DNA of 64,000 bases from the NCBI GenBank assembly GCA_039105265.1, contig JAPFFF010000027.1, positions 868,001 through 932,000 of the forward strand, given 5' to 3'. The position numbers and the translations under genes are program-made. The stretch is from Tritrichomonas musculus (Eukaryota > Parabasalia > Tritrichomonadida > Tritrichomonadidae). Positions 18,160-27,841 of this stretch are shown here, piece by piece. The number at the start of each line of letters is the position of its first letter. The first letter of the stretch is position 1. The notes beneath the pieces were generated by a model, which was not told the DNA's origin, searched no databases, and was given only the letters and a program-made list of their open reading frames with translations.

Positions 18160-20316
18160 ATGGATTTGAAAAAATGCTTTTTTGATACAGCAAATTATGA
18201 ATTAACCAATAAATTACTTGGTAGTGGTGTTTTTGGAAAAGTATATGTTGTAAAAAACGTTGATAACGACGAACTCTATGCAGCAAAAATCATTAATTCT
18301 CGAGAATTTTTCAGTAGTCATGACCAAGAAATGCTTTTACGCGAATCTCTCATTTTATGCAAACTTAACCACCCCGCTATAGTCAATTTTTTTGGCATTA
18401 ATTTCCATTCATTTGATGATCCTTTCAATTTGGAGCCAACGATTCTAACTGAATATATGCCAAACGGTTCATTAAAAGAGATTCTTGACAAAGAAAAAAA
18501 AAGTATTTCTGATTCCAACTGGAGTCCAACAAAGAAATACATATCGTTATTAGGGATATCAGATGCGATGCGATATCTCCATCAAGTTGGAGTTATTCAT
18601 CGAGATCTCAAGCCACAAAATATATTGATGGATTCCAATTATTATCCCCGCGTTTGTGACTTTGGTCTTTCCAGATGCTTTTCAAATTCACTTACAAACT
18701 CAATGCAATTATCGATGACAGGAAAAGTTGGTACCCCTCTTTATATGGCCCCTGAATTACTTTTGGAAGATGACCATTATGGGCCCGCTGTTGATGTTTA
18801 CGCATTTGCAATTCTTGCGTACGAAATTGTTACTGGTAAAGAGCCTTTCAGTGAGAAAGGAAAGACAGCAAATCTAAAAACACTTTTGAAAAAAATAACA
18901 ACAGGCGGAAGACCAGAATTTACAGAAGGTGTTCAAGATAACATGAAGGAATTAATTATGCAATGTTGGAGCCAAGATGCAAAAGATAGGCCATCTTTTG
19001 AAACTATTTTTCAGAAACTTTCAAGCGATTTTACTTATCTTGATGAGTCAGTTGATGAAGATGAAATAAACGAATATTTGGATAATCTCGAAGAAAGCAA
19101 GATGCAAACAGTCAAAGATGATTTAAACGATCCTTTAAAAAAGCAAGAAGCTCATATTAAAAAAATAGAAGAAGAAAATAAAGAAACTCGAACAGAGGTT
19201 GTCAAATTGAAAGAAGAAAATAAAAAGATGAAAGATCAGTTAATTAAAAGTGAAGAAATTCAAGCAGAGCTTGCCAAATTGAAAGAAGAAAATAAAAAGA
19301 TTAAAGATCAGTTAAATAAAAGTGAAGAAATACAAGCAGAGCTTGTCAAATTGAAAGAAGAAAATAAACAGATTAAAGATCAGTTAATTAAAAGTGAAGA
19401 AATGCAAGCAGAGCTTGTCAAATTGAAAGAAGAAAATAAACAGATTAAAGATCAGTTAATTAAAAATGAAGGAAATGGAAAAGAATTAGTTGAAGATAAA
19501 CAAGTATCAAGAGCTGATGAACAATCACCATCAAAGCATCCATGCAAACTCATTGTTCATGTAATTAAAGGTGAAAAATTGAGGAAATTGGATGCAAACG
19601 CATCTTCACCATATGTGACGCTGCAAATCAAAGGTGATCCCGACAGCCTCAAGCGAACGAAGACAATAGATAACGACCTAAATCCTGTCTGGAATGAAAT
19701 ATTTGTATATCATTGCAAAGACTGGAATACAGACGCACTTGTTGTAAACATGATGGATGAAGATATCAAACACAATGATAAAATGATGAATGAACTTGAA
19801 TTCCCACTCAGCAATTGGCCACTCGGAACTAGCATTGGTTTCAACGAAGAAATCAAATTGAAAAAGAAAGATGCTGGTCGTCTTTACCTCAATATCGATT
19901 TTCTTGAAGAAAACGGAGAGATAATCAAAGGAACAATCATCGGGGCAAACAATCTACCAAATACGAATGATAAGAATTTTAATCATTATGTTGTTTTAAA
20001 GGTAATCTCTAAAGAAGGAAATAAAGGAGAAGTCGTTAAGAGTGAAATTCAATATGACTCACTTGATCCAATCTGGAACAAGGATTTCTGCTTCCGGAAT
20101 GCAAAGAAGGAAGACACATTAATTGCAAATGTCTTCAAGGTCCACAAATTACTCGGTGATCAATGCATCGCATGCGTTGAGATACCTTTGAATGACTTGA
20201 ATGTGAATGAACCATTTAAACAGTCATTCAAACTCGAGAAGCCACCAAGAGTCCCAAAGTTTTTAAAAACTGTCATAGATTTCGGAACACTCACGCTCTC
20301 ATTAAGTCGCTTTTAA
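18160..20316 (+). CDS. TKL-like kinase with coiled coil and two C2 domains
   Basis: A 718-residue multidomain protein. Residues about 15-300 are a protein kinase: GSGVFGKVY (21-29), K43 in AAKI, HRDLKPQN (147-154), DFG (167-169), GTPLYMAPE, then the TKL-like ending CWSQDAKDRPSF. All catalytic residues are present. Residues about 320-450 are coiled coil built of a 24-residue repeat (KEENKQIKDQLIKSEE), about 3.8 copies. Then come two C2 domains (about 467-580 and 585-700). The first keeps DxD in loop 3 (MDED) but has SSPYV where SDPYV is usual. The second lacks most Ca-binding Asp, so Ca2+-dependent membrane binding is uncertain. Inference: a membrane-recruited signalling kinase that may dimerise through the coil. 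Confidence 0.9.
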   Translation: MDLKKCFFDTANYELTNKLLGSGVFGKVYVVKNVDNDELYAAKIINSREFFSSHDQEMLLRESLILCKLNHPAIVNFFGINFHSFDDPFNLEPTILTEYMPNGSLKEILDKEKKSISDSNWSPTKKYISLLGISDAMRYLHQVGVIHRDLKPQNILMDSNYYPRVCDFGLSRCFSNSLTNSMQLSMTGKVGTPLYMAPELLLEDDHYGPAVDVYAFAILAYEIVTGKEPFSEKGKTANLKTLLKKITTGGRPEFTEGVQDNMKELIMQCWSQDAKDRPSFETIFQKLSSDFTYLDESVDEDEINEYLDNLEESKMQTVKDDLNDPLKKQEAHIKKIEEENKETRTEVVKLKEENKKMKDQLIKSEEIQAELAKLKEENKKIKDQLNKSEEIQAELVKLKEENKQIKDQLIKSEEMQAELVKLKEENKQIKDQLIKNEGNGKELVEDKQVSRADEQSPSKHPCKLIVHVIKGEKLRKLDANASSPYVTLQIKGDPDSLKRTKTIDNDLNPVWNEIFVYHCKDWNTDALVVNMMDEDIKHNDKMMNELEFPLSNWPLGTSIGFNEEIKLKKKDAGRLYLNIDFLEENGEIIKGTIIGANNLPNTNDKNFNHYVVLKVISKEGNKGEVVKSEIQYDSLDPIWNKDFCFRNAKKEDTLIANVFKVHKLLGDQCIACVEIPLNDLNVNEPFKQSFKLEKPPRVPKFLKTVIDFGTLTLSLSRF
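19201..19476 (+). repeat. 72-bp tandem repeat inside kinase-C2 gene
   Basis: About 3.8 copies of a 72-bp unit starting at 19201, 19273, 19345 and 19417, coding a 24-residue coiled-coil repeat. The copies are nearly identical, so the array has expanded or been homogenised recently and may vary in length between strains. Confidence 0.9.
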
Positions 20317-20819
20317 TATTGATTAAATTGATGTAATCTATCTAGTAAATATGATACTTGCCATATTTATCCTTTATCTTTATCTAAAAACAAATTTAAG
20401 CATTATATAATATTTCAACCAGAGCCCCTGAAATTTGTATCTTTTGTTGCGTTTTTATGGTTAGCAAGAAAAAATGAATATAGTTAACATTGTATCTTTT
20501 GTTTATTGTTAACGAAAATGTTTAGTAAAGTGGCGTCGGTTTGGGGAATGTTTTGCGAATATACCACTTTTTCTGAGAGAAACTTTTTTGAAAACAAAGC
20601 ATTGAATTTTCTCCACTTTTTGTGATAATCGGGATTTGATACAATTCAATGGGTTTATTCAAAATAACTGCGCCTAATTTCAGAGAGAGATGATGAAGAG
20701 ATACGGATGGTTAGAGACGGATGGGATCAACTAAAGTATAATTAGTCTTTTCTGAAGAACCTTCAAAAAGTGGAAATCATTCAGAAAAAATAATCTAAAT
20801 AAAATAATCGAAAAAACAA
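20317..20819. other. Intergenic, no gene seen
   Basis: AT-rich non-coding DNA after the kinase-C2 gene, becoming slightly less AT-rich (GAGAGAGATGATG, CGGATGG stretches) towards the GC-rich inverted repeat at 20820. I see no coding frame. Confidence 0.5.
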
Positions 20820-20960
20820 ATCTTTTTATATTTTTACATAATTTTTACCGAGACTACATACCGCCTAGCGGGCGTCGAGCGAGGCTGAGCGAAGCGAAGC
20901 CGAGTCGAGACCCCGCGGCTGGCGGTAAGAATCGGTAAAAAATTTGTAACATAAAAAGAT
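20820..20960. repeat. GC-rich 141-bp imperfect inverted repeat
   Basis: Outer arms ATCTTTTTAT/ATAAAAAGAT and TTTTTACCGA/TCGGTAAAAA enclose TACCGCC/GGCGGTA and an inner hairpin with GGCT/AGCC and TCGA/TCGA around GAGCGAAGCGAAGC. The GC content of the core is far above anything around it. It lies about 30 bases before the helicase-like remnant and may be a terminus or origin-like structure of that element. Confidence 0.75.
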
Positions 20961-20989
20961 TATTTTTTTATAATTATATTAACTCCCTT

Positions 20990-22135
20990 ATGTACCGCTT
21001 TATGGAATTCACTAAATGCATTATCGTTAACAGAGCTTCTAAATGTCTAGGTGATCTAATTGAAGAATACTACATGAACAAACAACGACTCGATTACTTC
21101 CTAGTGATTGATGAAGCGCATATGTTACTACAGCATATTGGATTGATTGAGATTACTAAAGAGTTCGATAATGTTGCATTAATAAGTGCTACTGCTGATG
21201 ATATTAAACACTTCGCGTGTTTCAGAGATTACATAATCGTTAATCCACGTATCGATAAGAGATACAATTGAAACATCGATATTAATAAGTTGATATCGAA
21301 TGCTGATGAACAACGAGCTGAGATAGTGAACTTAATCGATACAAAGCGAATGAATAACGATAAATTATTAATTAAGATCGAAGATAAGAAAGAGTGTATG
21401 TTATTGAAAGAGTTGATGAAAGATAGATACAAGGTTGCGTTATATACAGGTGATACCAAAGAGATTAAGTTGAATGAAGCTGGTTTGTTCGATGAAGATG
21501 TTGATATTATTATATCTACCTCATCTATCCAGAAAGGACAATCCATTAAAGAGAATGTCCTATCTATATTTCTACAAACATACATCGATACTGTATCTAG
21601 TATTAAGCAATTTCTAGGTAGAAATCGAAATCGAAATTCGGATATATATGTATATGTTCGATATGGTAAACGCATGAAGAATAGAACTTATTCGATACCG
21701 AACAACAGATATGAGAGATACTTAAATGAACTTCGTGATAGAGCATGGAATTGCATGAGTAAAACAGATTGGAATGCCGAATTATATGAGTTTGGTCGTG
21801 TACAGTTCGGTAAATCTACTGCTGATGATTCACAAAGTGAAGTTCTCGAAGAGAATGATGAATCTGATGATGATACTTCGTACTCCGCTACCGCGGATGA
21901 ACCTATCACTAATGAACATATCGTTGAAGAACATATCGTTGAACATATCGTTGATACTTCGTACTCCGCTACCGCGGATGAACCTATCATTAATATAGAA
22001 TTTACTACCAAAAGAGATCTATACAACTATTATGGAATCGATATTAAAACAATACCAAACGGATATGAAGTTAAGATGAGATTCAACCGAATTAATGGTA
22101 AACGAGGTCGAGTGTATAAATTGGTGAATAAGTGA
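20990..22135 (+). pseudogene. Broken SF2 (DEAH) helicase-like gene of virus-like element
   Basis: Helicase motif II appears as LVIDEAHMLL, motif III as ISAT, and a C-terminal RecA-like lobe has VDIIISTSSIQKGQS and the motif-VI-like QFLGRNRNR. The N-terminal part that would hold the Walker A motif is not seen. The pattern recalls superfamily-2 helicases of large DNA viruses, including origin-binding-type proteins, but a firm family is not possible. The 3' part contains a duplicated 36-bp segment (21872 and 21953) coding a DTSYSATADEP repeat. Treated as a fossil gene. Confidence 0.55.
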
Positions 22136-22174
22136 AGCAATTAAGTGATTACTTTGTATTTTTGTTGTAAAGAA

Positions 22175-22417
22175 ATGACCGCATTATCAGAACTGTTTGC
22201 AAAAGATGATATGAACAAGTTGAAACGTGAGTTAGCTCGACTAGTTGAATCGAAAGATTATAAGACTATTAATGTATTACTTCGTCGTAATCCAAACATA
22301 TGGAAGTTCGATACGAGAGAGCTTAATGAAGAGATCCCATGTGATGTGAACCACTTCACTGAAAGAAAGGGTGTAATGAAATTCGAATATCAACCTGGAT
22401 GCAAAGCTACCAGTTAA
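22175..22417 (+). CDS. Small protein of a two-member family (member 1)
   Basis: About 80 residues from the internal ATG at 22175. It contains a conserved block: LKRELARLVESKDYKTINVL, then LRRNPNxxKFDTRxLNEEIP. The same block recurs in the gene at 22959-23225, so the two are paralogues about 540 bases apart. The block is mostly helical and basic. No known family is recognised. It belongs to the higher-GC virus-like block. Confidence 0.5.
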   Translation: MTALSELFAKDDMNKLKRELARLVESKDYKTINVLLRRNPNIWKFDTRELNEEIPCDVNHFTERKGVMKFEYQPGCKATS

Positions 22418-22429
22418 TACAACGTTATT

Positions 22430-22862
22430 TTTGTATCCAAAATACGTACCTCGGAATTCCGAGGTTTGAGCTCAACTATGTTGCCGAGGAACGAGACATC
22501 ATATAAAGAAAGCATCGTAGAACATCAAAAAAGATGTCTACCTTCGAACAAAAACCAACCCCATGATGGGTTACAGATAATACGTGGCATTTGCCAGTAA
22601 TACAACCCAAACCAGCCTCGTGGTGGATGCAGTTTCCTTTCCTTGAGGGATTGATATATAATCCCGGGCACGTATACTGGTTCCTCGAGAGAATGCATTA
22701 CACATCCATATATGTGTTAATTCGCTATGGGCTCTATCACAAATATGGATCGAAATAATACGAAAAATCGGTATGGTAGCGAATCGAACTCATACCTGCC
22801 GACGAAGCTGGGAGACATGCTTCATGACCCAACAACTATACCAGAAAGCGCTAACATTTATT
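22430..22862. other. Hairpin-rich non-coding stretch
   Basis: Between the two small paralogous genes. It contains a perfect 18-bp palindrome (22448-22465, ACCTCGGAATTCCGAGGT), GACATC/GATGTC arms (22495-22500 and 22533-22538), nested GGGTT/AACCC and TGGCA/TGCCA arms (22568-22608), GGGATT/AATCCC with a 7-nt loop (22647-22665), and a tRNA-like segment at the right end. GC is much higher than in flanking DNA. The density of short perfect stems suggests structured RNA or a replication/packaging-type signal region. Function unknown. Confidence 0.5.
22777..22853 (-). ncRNA. tRNA-like segment (internal A- and B-box match)
   Basis: On the minus strand the sequence has TGGTATAGTTG (A-box-like) and, about 45 nt later, AGTTCGATTCG (B-box/T-loop-like), with a GAAGC/GCTTC stem between. 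However the T-stem has mismatches and a clean 7-bp acceptor stem is not found, so it is not a normal tRNA gene. It may be a viral-type or degenerate tRNA, or a pol III-type promoter. Confidence 0.25.
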
Positions 22863-22886
22863 AGGTTCGGATTACATATTTAATAC

Positions 22887-23225
22887 GTGTATTGTGAATA
22901 TAGTATTGTTTTTGTGCAAGAAATGTGCGAGTTTAATTACTTAGAAATGAGTTCCAGAGAAACATCTTCTACGAAGAGTAAGAATAAGAATACAACACAA
23001 ACAAGCTTAGAAGAGTTATATACTACTGACGACTTAGCATTACTTAAACGAGCTATCACCGAGTTAACTGCTAAGAGAGATTATAAGACTCTTAACACCC
23101 TGTTCCGTCGCAATCCAAATGCTAGTAAGTTCGATACTAGATCCCTAAATGAAGATATACCCCAAAAGAATAAAGATATGATAGTGATATTTACTAATTT
23201 TTTCAAAATAATAATACTTTATTAA
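22887..23225 (+). CDS. Small protein of a two-member family (member 2)
   Basis: 112 residues from the first ATG; the ATG giving MSSRETSS (about 22947) is also plausible. After a Ser/Thr/Lys-rich N-terminus it carries LKRAITELTAKRDYKTLNTL and FRRNPNASKFDTRSLNEDIP, matching the gene at 22175. The last about 15 residues (hydrophobic, Phe/Ile-rich) look like read-through into AT-rich DNA, so the C-terminus may be truncated by the element's edge. Function unknown. Confidence 0.45.
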   Translation: MYCEYSIVFVQEMCEFNYLEMSSRETSSTKSKNKNTTQTSLEELYTTDDLALLKRAITELTAKRDYKTLNTLFRRNPNASKFDTRSLNEDIPQKNKDMIVIFTNFFKIIILY

Positions 23226-23344
23226 ATCATGCCAAATATAAATTGAATCGATAAAGATTTTTTTCAGAAAAAGTTTTCTCTCAAAAAAATTCAACTTTTC
23301 AATAAGCATAACATTAACTTATTTCATTGATTCAACATTATTTA

Positions 23345-23919
23345 AGGACGACCTTTCACCGTTTATAATTTATTTTATAACGATTAATTTTTGTATTCAT
23401 TTTCATCATCAATCATTGAAAATTAAAAAATTTAATAACTCAAGTTAGAAGGGAAAAAAGAAACTTGTTTTTGTGTTAATACAAATCAAATAGAATAAAT
23501 TATTGATATCCGGTTCGAAAAGTAATATTAATACTTGTTATTTATCATATTTAATCATTTTTTTATTTAATCTACTAAAATTTCATCTTTTTCTTTAATA
23601 TATTATGAGTTTGGAACCGGATTATTTTAAATATTCATGTTATTTAATAAATGGTGCATAGAAAACAAAATTGTTTTTATTTGAAATTGAGTTATTATAT
23701 TTTGAAATTCTTAGAAAAAATATAAACGTATTTTGGTTTAATTCACTTTTATTTTTTGAAATATCTCTTTTTCAAAGCTGAATAATTATTTAATTATTTT
23801 TTATATGCATTATATTCCAATTATTTATTTGTTAATATGAGTTTTACAATAAAATTTTGAAAGATTGAAGAAAAATTAAATGTAACCACGACGATCATTT
23901 TTCATAGAAAGGTCGTCCT
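23345..23919. mobile_element. 575-bp TA-flanked MITE
   Basis: A perfect 17-bp inverted repeat bounds the segment (23341-23357 and 23907-23923). Counting AGGACGACCTTTC as the terminus leaves TA on both sides (23343-23344 and 23920-23921), the target duplication typical of Tc1/mariner-type elements. The interior is AT-rich with no open frame, so it is non-autonomous. A TTAA or TTTAA target reading is also possible. Confidence 0.65.
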
Positions 23920-23923
23920 TAAA

Positions 23924-24334
23924 CGTAAACATGTCGTTATGACCAAATTGAAACGGTTATAATCAATGGCCTTAATGTCGTTGACGTTGACATTCAATTC
24001 AACGATATAACATTTTGTTCAACGATTTTCAATTTCAAATCCATATTATTTTATAGATATCAAAAAGATGAATCCAAGACTTTTAATTTAAAAATAATAT
24101 CGCTTGCAAGTTAAAAGTATACTATTAAAAGACCATTTTAAAAATTAATATTTTGAAAAAAATTTCTATTAAGTTAGATTAGCCCAAAAAAATATTACAT
24201 TGAGATTTTTAACACAATCTTATTAAAGACACTTTTTTTTTTTGTAAATGAAAAAAGCAAACCCTGTTTAAACTAGTTTTTTAATTTTTTAAATCATCAT
24301 AATTTTAACACCTCTAATTTATTAATAACAAACT
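23924..24334. other. AT-rich intergenic
   Basis: Holds several copies of a TCAACGAT/CAACGATATAAC-like word near 23990-24025 and an oligo-T run near 24231. No gene seen. Confidence 0.5.
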
Positions 24335-25039
24335 TTATTCACCAAGTTCTTCATTTAGTTTCTGCAATAATTGCAGAAGTTCTGGGTCTGGATCTGTTTC
24401 ACAATTAATTGTGCTCGATGCTGTTAAATAATTGGTCGCTTCATTTGAAAAACTGCTCAACTGTTTGGTTTCACTCATAGCCCATTCATCCAATGGTTCC
24501 GTTAGAATGTCATATATAGTTTTCATATAAACGATTTCTTCCTGATCATATATCTTACTAAATTCTACCATTACATAAAGTGCGCCTTTTTCCTCAGACT
24601 CTGCACGATTAACTTGAATTTTAGCTTTTTTAATTTCTTCTGAAGTTCCTCCTTCGCTTTCTAATTTATGCAGATATTTTAGCTTCTCTATGAAATTTTG
24701 CTTACATGCTTCTGCCTTTGCTTTTAATGAACTTTTTTGCTTTCTTAATTTATTAAACGCTGCTTGCTTTTCTTTGATGGGGAGTAATTTATTAGGTATA
24801 TCATTCCTCTCAGGTATTGAATTCTCAAATATTGTACACATTTTTTTACCAATATCAAACACTTGTGAAAGCGAATCATGAAAATTTATATTTAGATCAT
24901 TAATGAACTCAAGAAATTGCAAACCATAAACTTGTTTTCCAGCAAAAACAATCGAATCTTCTGCATTTTTAATACCATTCAGCGCTGAAATGAGATCACT
25001 CACCTCTGGTGAGGTAAAAAGTCTTCTTAAGAAATTCAT
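24335..25039 (-). CDS. Helical protein, possibly BAR-domain-like
   Basis: About 234 residues from the ATG at 25039. An upstream in-frame ATG at 25069 exists, but a TCATATT initiator-like motif lies 10 bases before 25039, so the inner start is preferred. The protein is nearly all helical: an N-terminal segment (FLRRLFTSPEVSDLISALNGI), then long charged helices (EKQAAFNKLRKQKSSLKAKAEACKQNF, ESEEKGALYVMVEFSKIYDQEEIVYMKTIYDIL). Three long helices of this length and a short amphipathic start recall BAR/FAM92-type membrane-curving proteins; this is a structural guess without a signature motif. The acidic tail ends in LNEELGE. Confidence 0.6.
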   Translation of the reverse strand: MNFLRRLFTSPEVSDLISALNGIKNAEDSIVFAGKQVYGLQFLEFINDLNINFHDSLSQVFDIGKKMCTIFENSIPERNDIPNKLLPIKEKQAAFNKLRKQKSSLKAKAEACKQNFIEKLKYLHKLESEGGTSEEIKKAKIQVNRAESEEKGALYVMVEFSKIYDQEEIVYMKTIYDILTEPLDEWAMSETKQLSSFSNEATNYLTASSTINCETDPDPELLQLLQKLNEELGE

Positions 25040-25044
25040 AAAAT

Positions 25045-25051
25045 AATATGA
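25045..25051 (-). promoter_or_regulatory. Initiator-like motif
   Basis: Minus-strand TCATATT, its A 10 bases before the ATG at 25039. It decides between two possible starts of the helical protein. Confidence 0.5.
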
Positions 25052-26575
25052 ATTAACCTCACAAAACAATTGAAAATTTCAATATGAAATTCAAATGCAT
25101 GATTTTAAAATATGAATATTTACAATTAAAAACTAAATATTCTAGAATATATTATTTTTGAACTTGATAAATTATTTTTAAAAATGGAAGGAAATTAGTT
25201 ATAATAACTAGTATAAATTAATTATTGAGATATCATGATTTTTATTTTGGTATTTTTTCAAAAAATAAATTGATTTTCATAAATCACCATTGCCGATATT
25301 TGAAGAGGAAACATACATTTTTGAAGACAAACAAAACAAATATACAATATACTACTCCAACTTCTGCTTGATTAAAACCAATATTTCAAATATCAAATTA
25401 TCAAGATTTTTATTGAAAACTATAGATTTTAGATTTATAATTCCATTTTCTTGAAATATATATTTAAAATATAATAAAAATTAACTATCGAATCCAGATT
25501 CTTATGTCAAAAAGAATCTCTTGACAATAAATAATACTTTGAATACTTAATTCACTCAAAAGACCAGCATTTATTATTTTTACTATATATTAATACTGAT
25601 TATACCATCTTATTATCAGTGCAATAAAAACATATTTTCAAAAATGATATAGATTTTATCATAAAGAAACCCAAATTCACAGATATTTACATCTTACTAT
25701 ATAAACTATCTTGACGAAAATATATCAAAAAAATAAAGAGCTTATAATTATTATACCTCACAAACGAAAACTTAAATTCCATCGAGGTTAAATTTATATC
25801 ACTCTTTAAAATCAATAATGAAGATAATTAAACTGAATTTCACAGTAGAATACAACTATGATATCTTAATTGTAATTAAATTTAATTGAAATATTTTTCG
25901 TATCAAATGTTAAAATATACCAATTTTTTTTCTCAACAGAACATAATAATTTCGTAAAATACATCTCGTAATTTCTTGTTTTTTTATAGTTTAGAAAATC
26001 AATCATTTACTAAAATATTGAAATATCGGACCTTTCTGAGATCACATTCATAAAAAATAATATCATTCTGAAAACCTTGCTGTTTAATAAATTATCTATT
26101 ATAGATATGTCTTTTTGCATTTTAGAAATGACAAATACACTTTGTTTTTCAACCAATAATTTATAGTAATTTAAAAAATATTAGCTTTGGCATTCTTATT
26201 TATTTGTAAATTTCATGAAAACATATATTCATTTATTCTGTTTATTTGTACAAAAATAAATCAATATTTGTGAATTATTCAAAACAGAAAAAGTGGAATT
26301 TTTCAATTCAATCAAAATGCCACTAAAAAATAACTTTAAAATTTTCTTCAATTCATTTATTGCAAATATAAAAATATATTTACTGCAGTAAATTTTTAAT
26401 TATAAAAAAATTTTAATCATTTCTTCTTTCTTATACCCAATAATCATTGATATTTTAACAAAAAAATCCAAAATAAAAAATTATTCAAATATTCAATTTG
26501 CGTAGCAAAAAGCCTCAATTTCAATTTATGCTCTTAAAAAAGTTTACCAACCGTTATTCATATAGGAATCCTTTC
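25052..26575. other. 1.5-kb AT-rich gap, no gene seen
   Basis: Divergent intergenic region between the BAR-like gene and the GSK3-like kinase. It is long for this genome segment. No open frame, repeat or RNA could be supported on either strand. Confidence 0.6.
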
Positions 26576-26582
26576 TCATTTT
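26576..26582 (+). promoter_or_regulatory. Initiator-like motif of GSK3-like kinase
   Basis: TCATTTT with its A 13 bases before the ATG at 26591, matching the trichomonad initiator. Confidence 0.5.
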
Positions 26583-26590
26583 CTTTTTAA

Positions 26591-27616
26591 ATGAAAGCCA
26601 AGGCAAGCAATCAACGAAATCAACAACCAAACAATAGGGGCAATAAAAAAAATATTACACTCGAACCAAGCCCAGAATATCCACACGTTCAAAAAATTGG
26701 AAGTGGAACATTTGGAGCAGTTTTTGATGTTACTGATCCTGATGGAAATCACTTTGCTATAAAAAAAGTTGTTCAAGATCCGCATTATAAAAATAGAGAA
26801 TTGGATACACTAATTCGCATTAACCATCCTAATTGTTTGAGATTGGTTAATCATTATTATACAAAGGAAGGCAATCCACAACAACTCTATCTTCATATCG
26901 TTTCAGATAAATTTCCAATAGATTTATCAAAATTTCTTAACGATGCAAATGTAGAAGTTACAGAAGATTTAGTTAGAATATTTGGTTTTCAGATATTTTG
27001 CGCGTTAGCATATCTTCATTCGATTGGAATTTGCCATCGTGATCTCAAACCTTCAAACGTTCTGATTGATCCTGAGACAGGACGCCTTCAATTATGTGAT
27101 TTTGGCTCAGCCAAGCCAATTCACTCAAATGAAGAAAGCGTTTCTTACATTGCCACCAGAAGCTACCGAGCGCCAGAGCTTTTATTTGATTTTATTTTTT
27201 ACAGTTTTCCAGTCGATATATGGGCCGCTGGATGCATCATTTCAGAACTAGTAAATCATGGAAAAATTCTTTTTAGTGGAAAATCAAATCAAGAAATGAT
27301 TGATAACATTATTACAATTCTTGGTCCTCCAACAGCTGAGAATTTGAAGGAGTATCGAACAACAAAAGCATTCACTAAACCTAGAAGAAAAAAGTTAGGT
27401 ATCAGATCAGTTTTTAAAAACAAACAGGTTTCAGATGAATTAATAGATTTATTAGAAAAAATCTTTGTCTATTCGCCTTCTCATAGAATCACTGCTTCCG
27501 ATTGCTTAAAACACCCATTCTTTGATCGTGTCAGAAATAACCATGCTGTTTTACCAAATGGAAATGTTTTTACTTTACCAGATAAATGCCTAGGACCAGA
27601 ATTTTATGATGCTTAG
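26591..27616 (+). CDS. GSK3-like CMGC protein kinase
   Basis: A 341-residue kinase with full GSK3 hallmarks: GSGTFGAVF (37-45), K58 in FAIKKVVQDPHYKNREL (compare VLQDxRxKNREL of GSK3), HRDLKPSN (149-156), DFGSAK (170-175), and activation loop VSYIATRSYRAPEL with Tyr186 at the site of the GSK3 autophosphorylated Tyr. The Arg residues that bind primed substrate in GSK3 appear at least partly kept. The C-terminus ends soon after the kinase core (HPFFDRVR). Expected to be a cytosolic/nuclear Ser/Thr kinase acting on primed substrates. The basic, Asn/Gln-rich first 25 residues are not conserved. Confidence 0.9.
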   Translation: MKAKASNQRNQQPNNRGNKKNITLEPSPEYPHVQKIGSGTFGAVFDVTDPDGNHFAIKKVVQDPHYKNRELDTLIRINHPNCLRLVNHYYTKEGNPQQLYLHIVSDKFPIDLSKFLNDANVEVTEDLVRIFGFQIFCALAYLHSIGICHRDLKPSNVLIDPETGRLQLCDFGSAKPIHSNEESVSYIATRSYRAPELLFDFIFYSFPVDIWAAGCIISELVNHGKILFSGKSNQEMIDNIITILGPPTAENLKEYRTTKAFTKPRRKKLGIRSVFKNKQVSDELIDLLEKIFVYSPSHRITASDCLKHPFFDRVRNNHAVLPNGNVFTLPDKCLGPEFYDA

Positions 27617-27841
27617 ATTGTTGGAAATAAAATTGCTAAAGAAATTGCCTTCTTTGGCTTTTTTTGTTTCTTTGTGATTATTTTATAAATTATTTTAGAT
27701 TATTTTATCATGAAAACTAAAATCCTGGATTTTTACTCTTTTTTAAATTCAACATTTATTTTTATTTTGAATCACTCATCACTTTTTAACTATTATTTTA
27801 AATTAGAATATTAAAAAATTGGTAATTAACAGATTTTTTAT

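Larger units (their letters stand above)
20820..23225 (+). mobile_element. Virus-like element remnant (family uncertain)
   Basis: A block with clearly higher GC than its surroundings and different codon choice (many CGA, GAT, CGT). Parts in order: GC-rich inverted repeat, remnant of a DEAH-type helicase gene, a small gene, a hairpin-rich non-coding stretch with a tRNA-like segment, and a second related small gene. No capsid, polymerase or integrase piece is visible, so a Polinton/Maverick or large-DNA-virus origin is only a guess. It looks broken, with at least one break and probably missing ends. The small genes remain open, suggesting moderate rather than great age. Limits are approximate. 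Confidence 0.4.
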
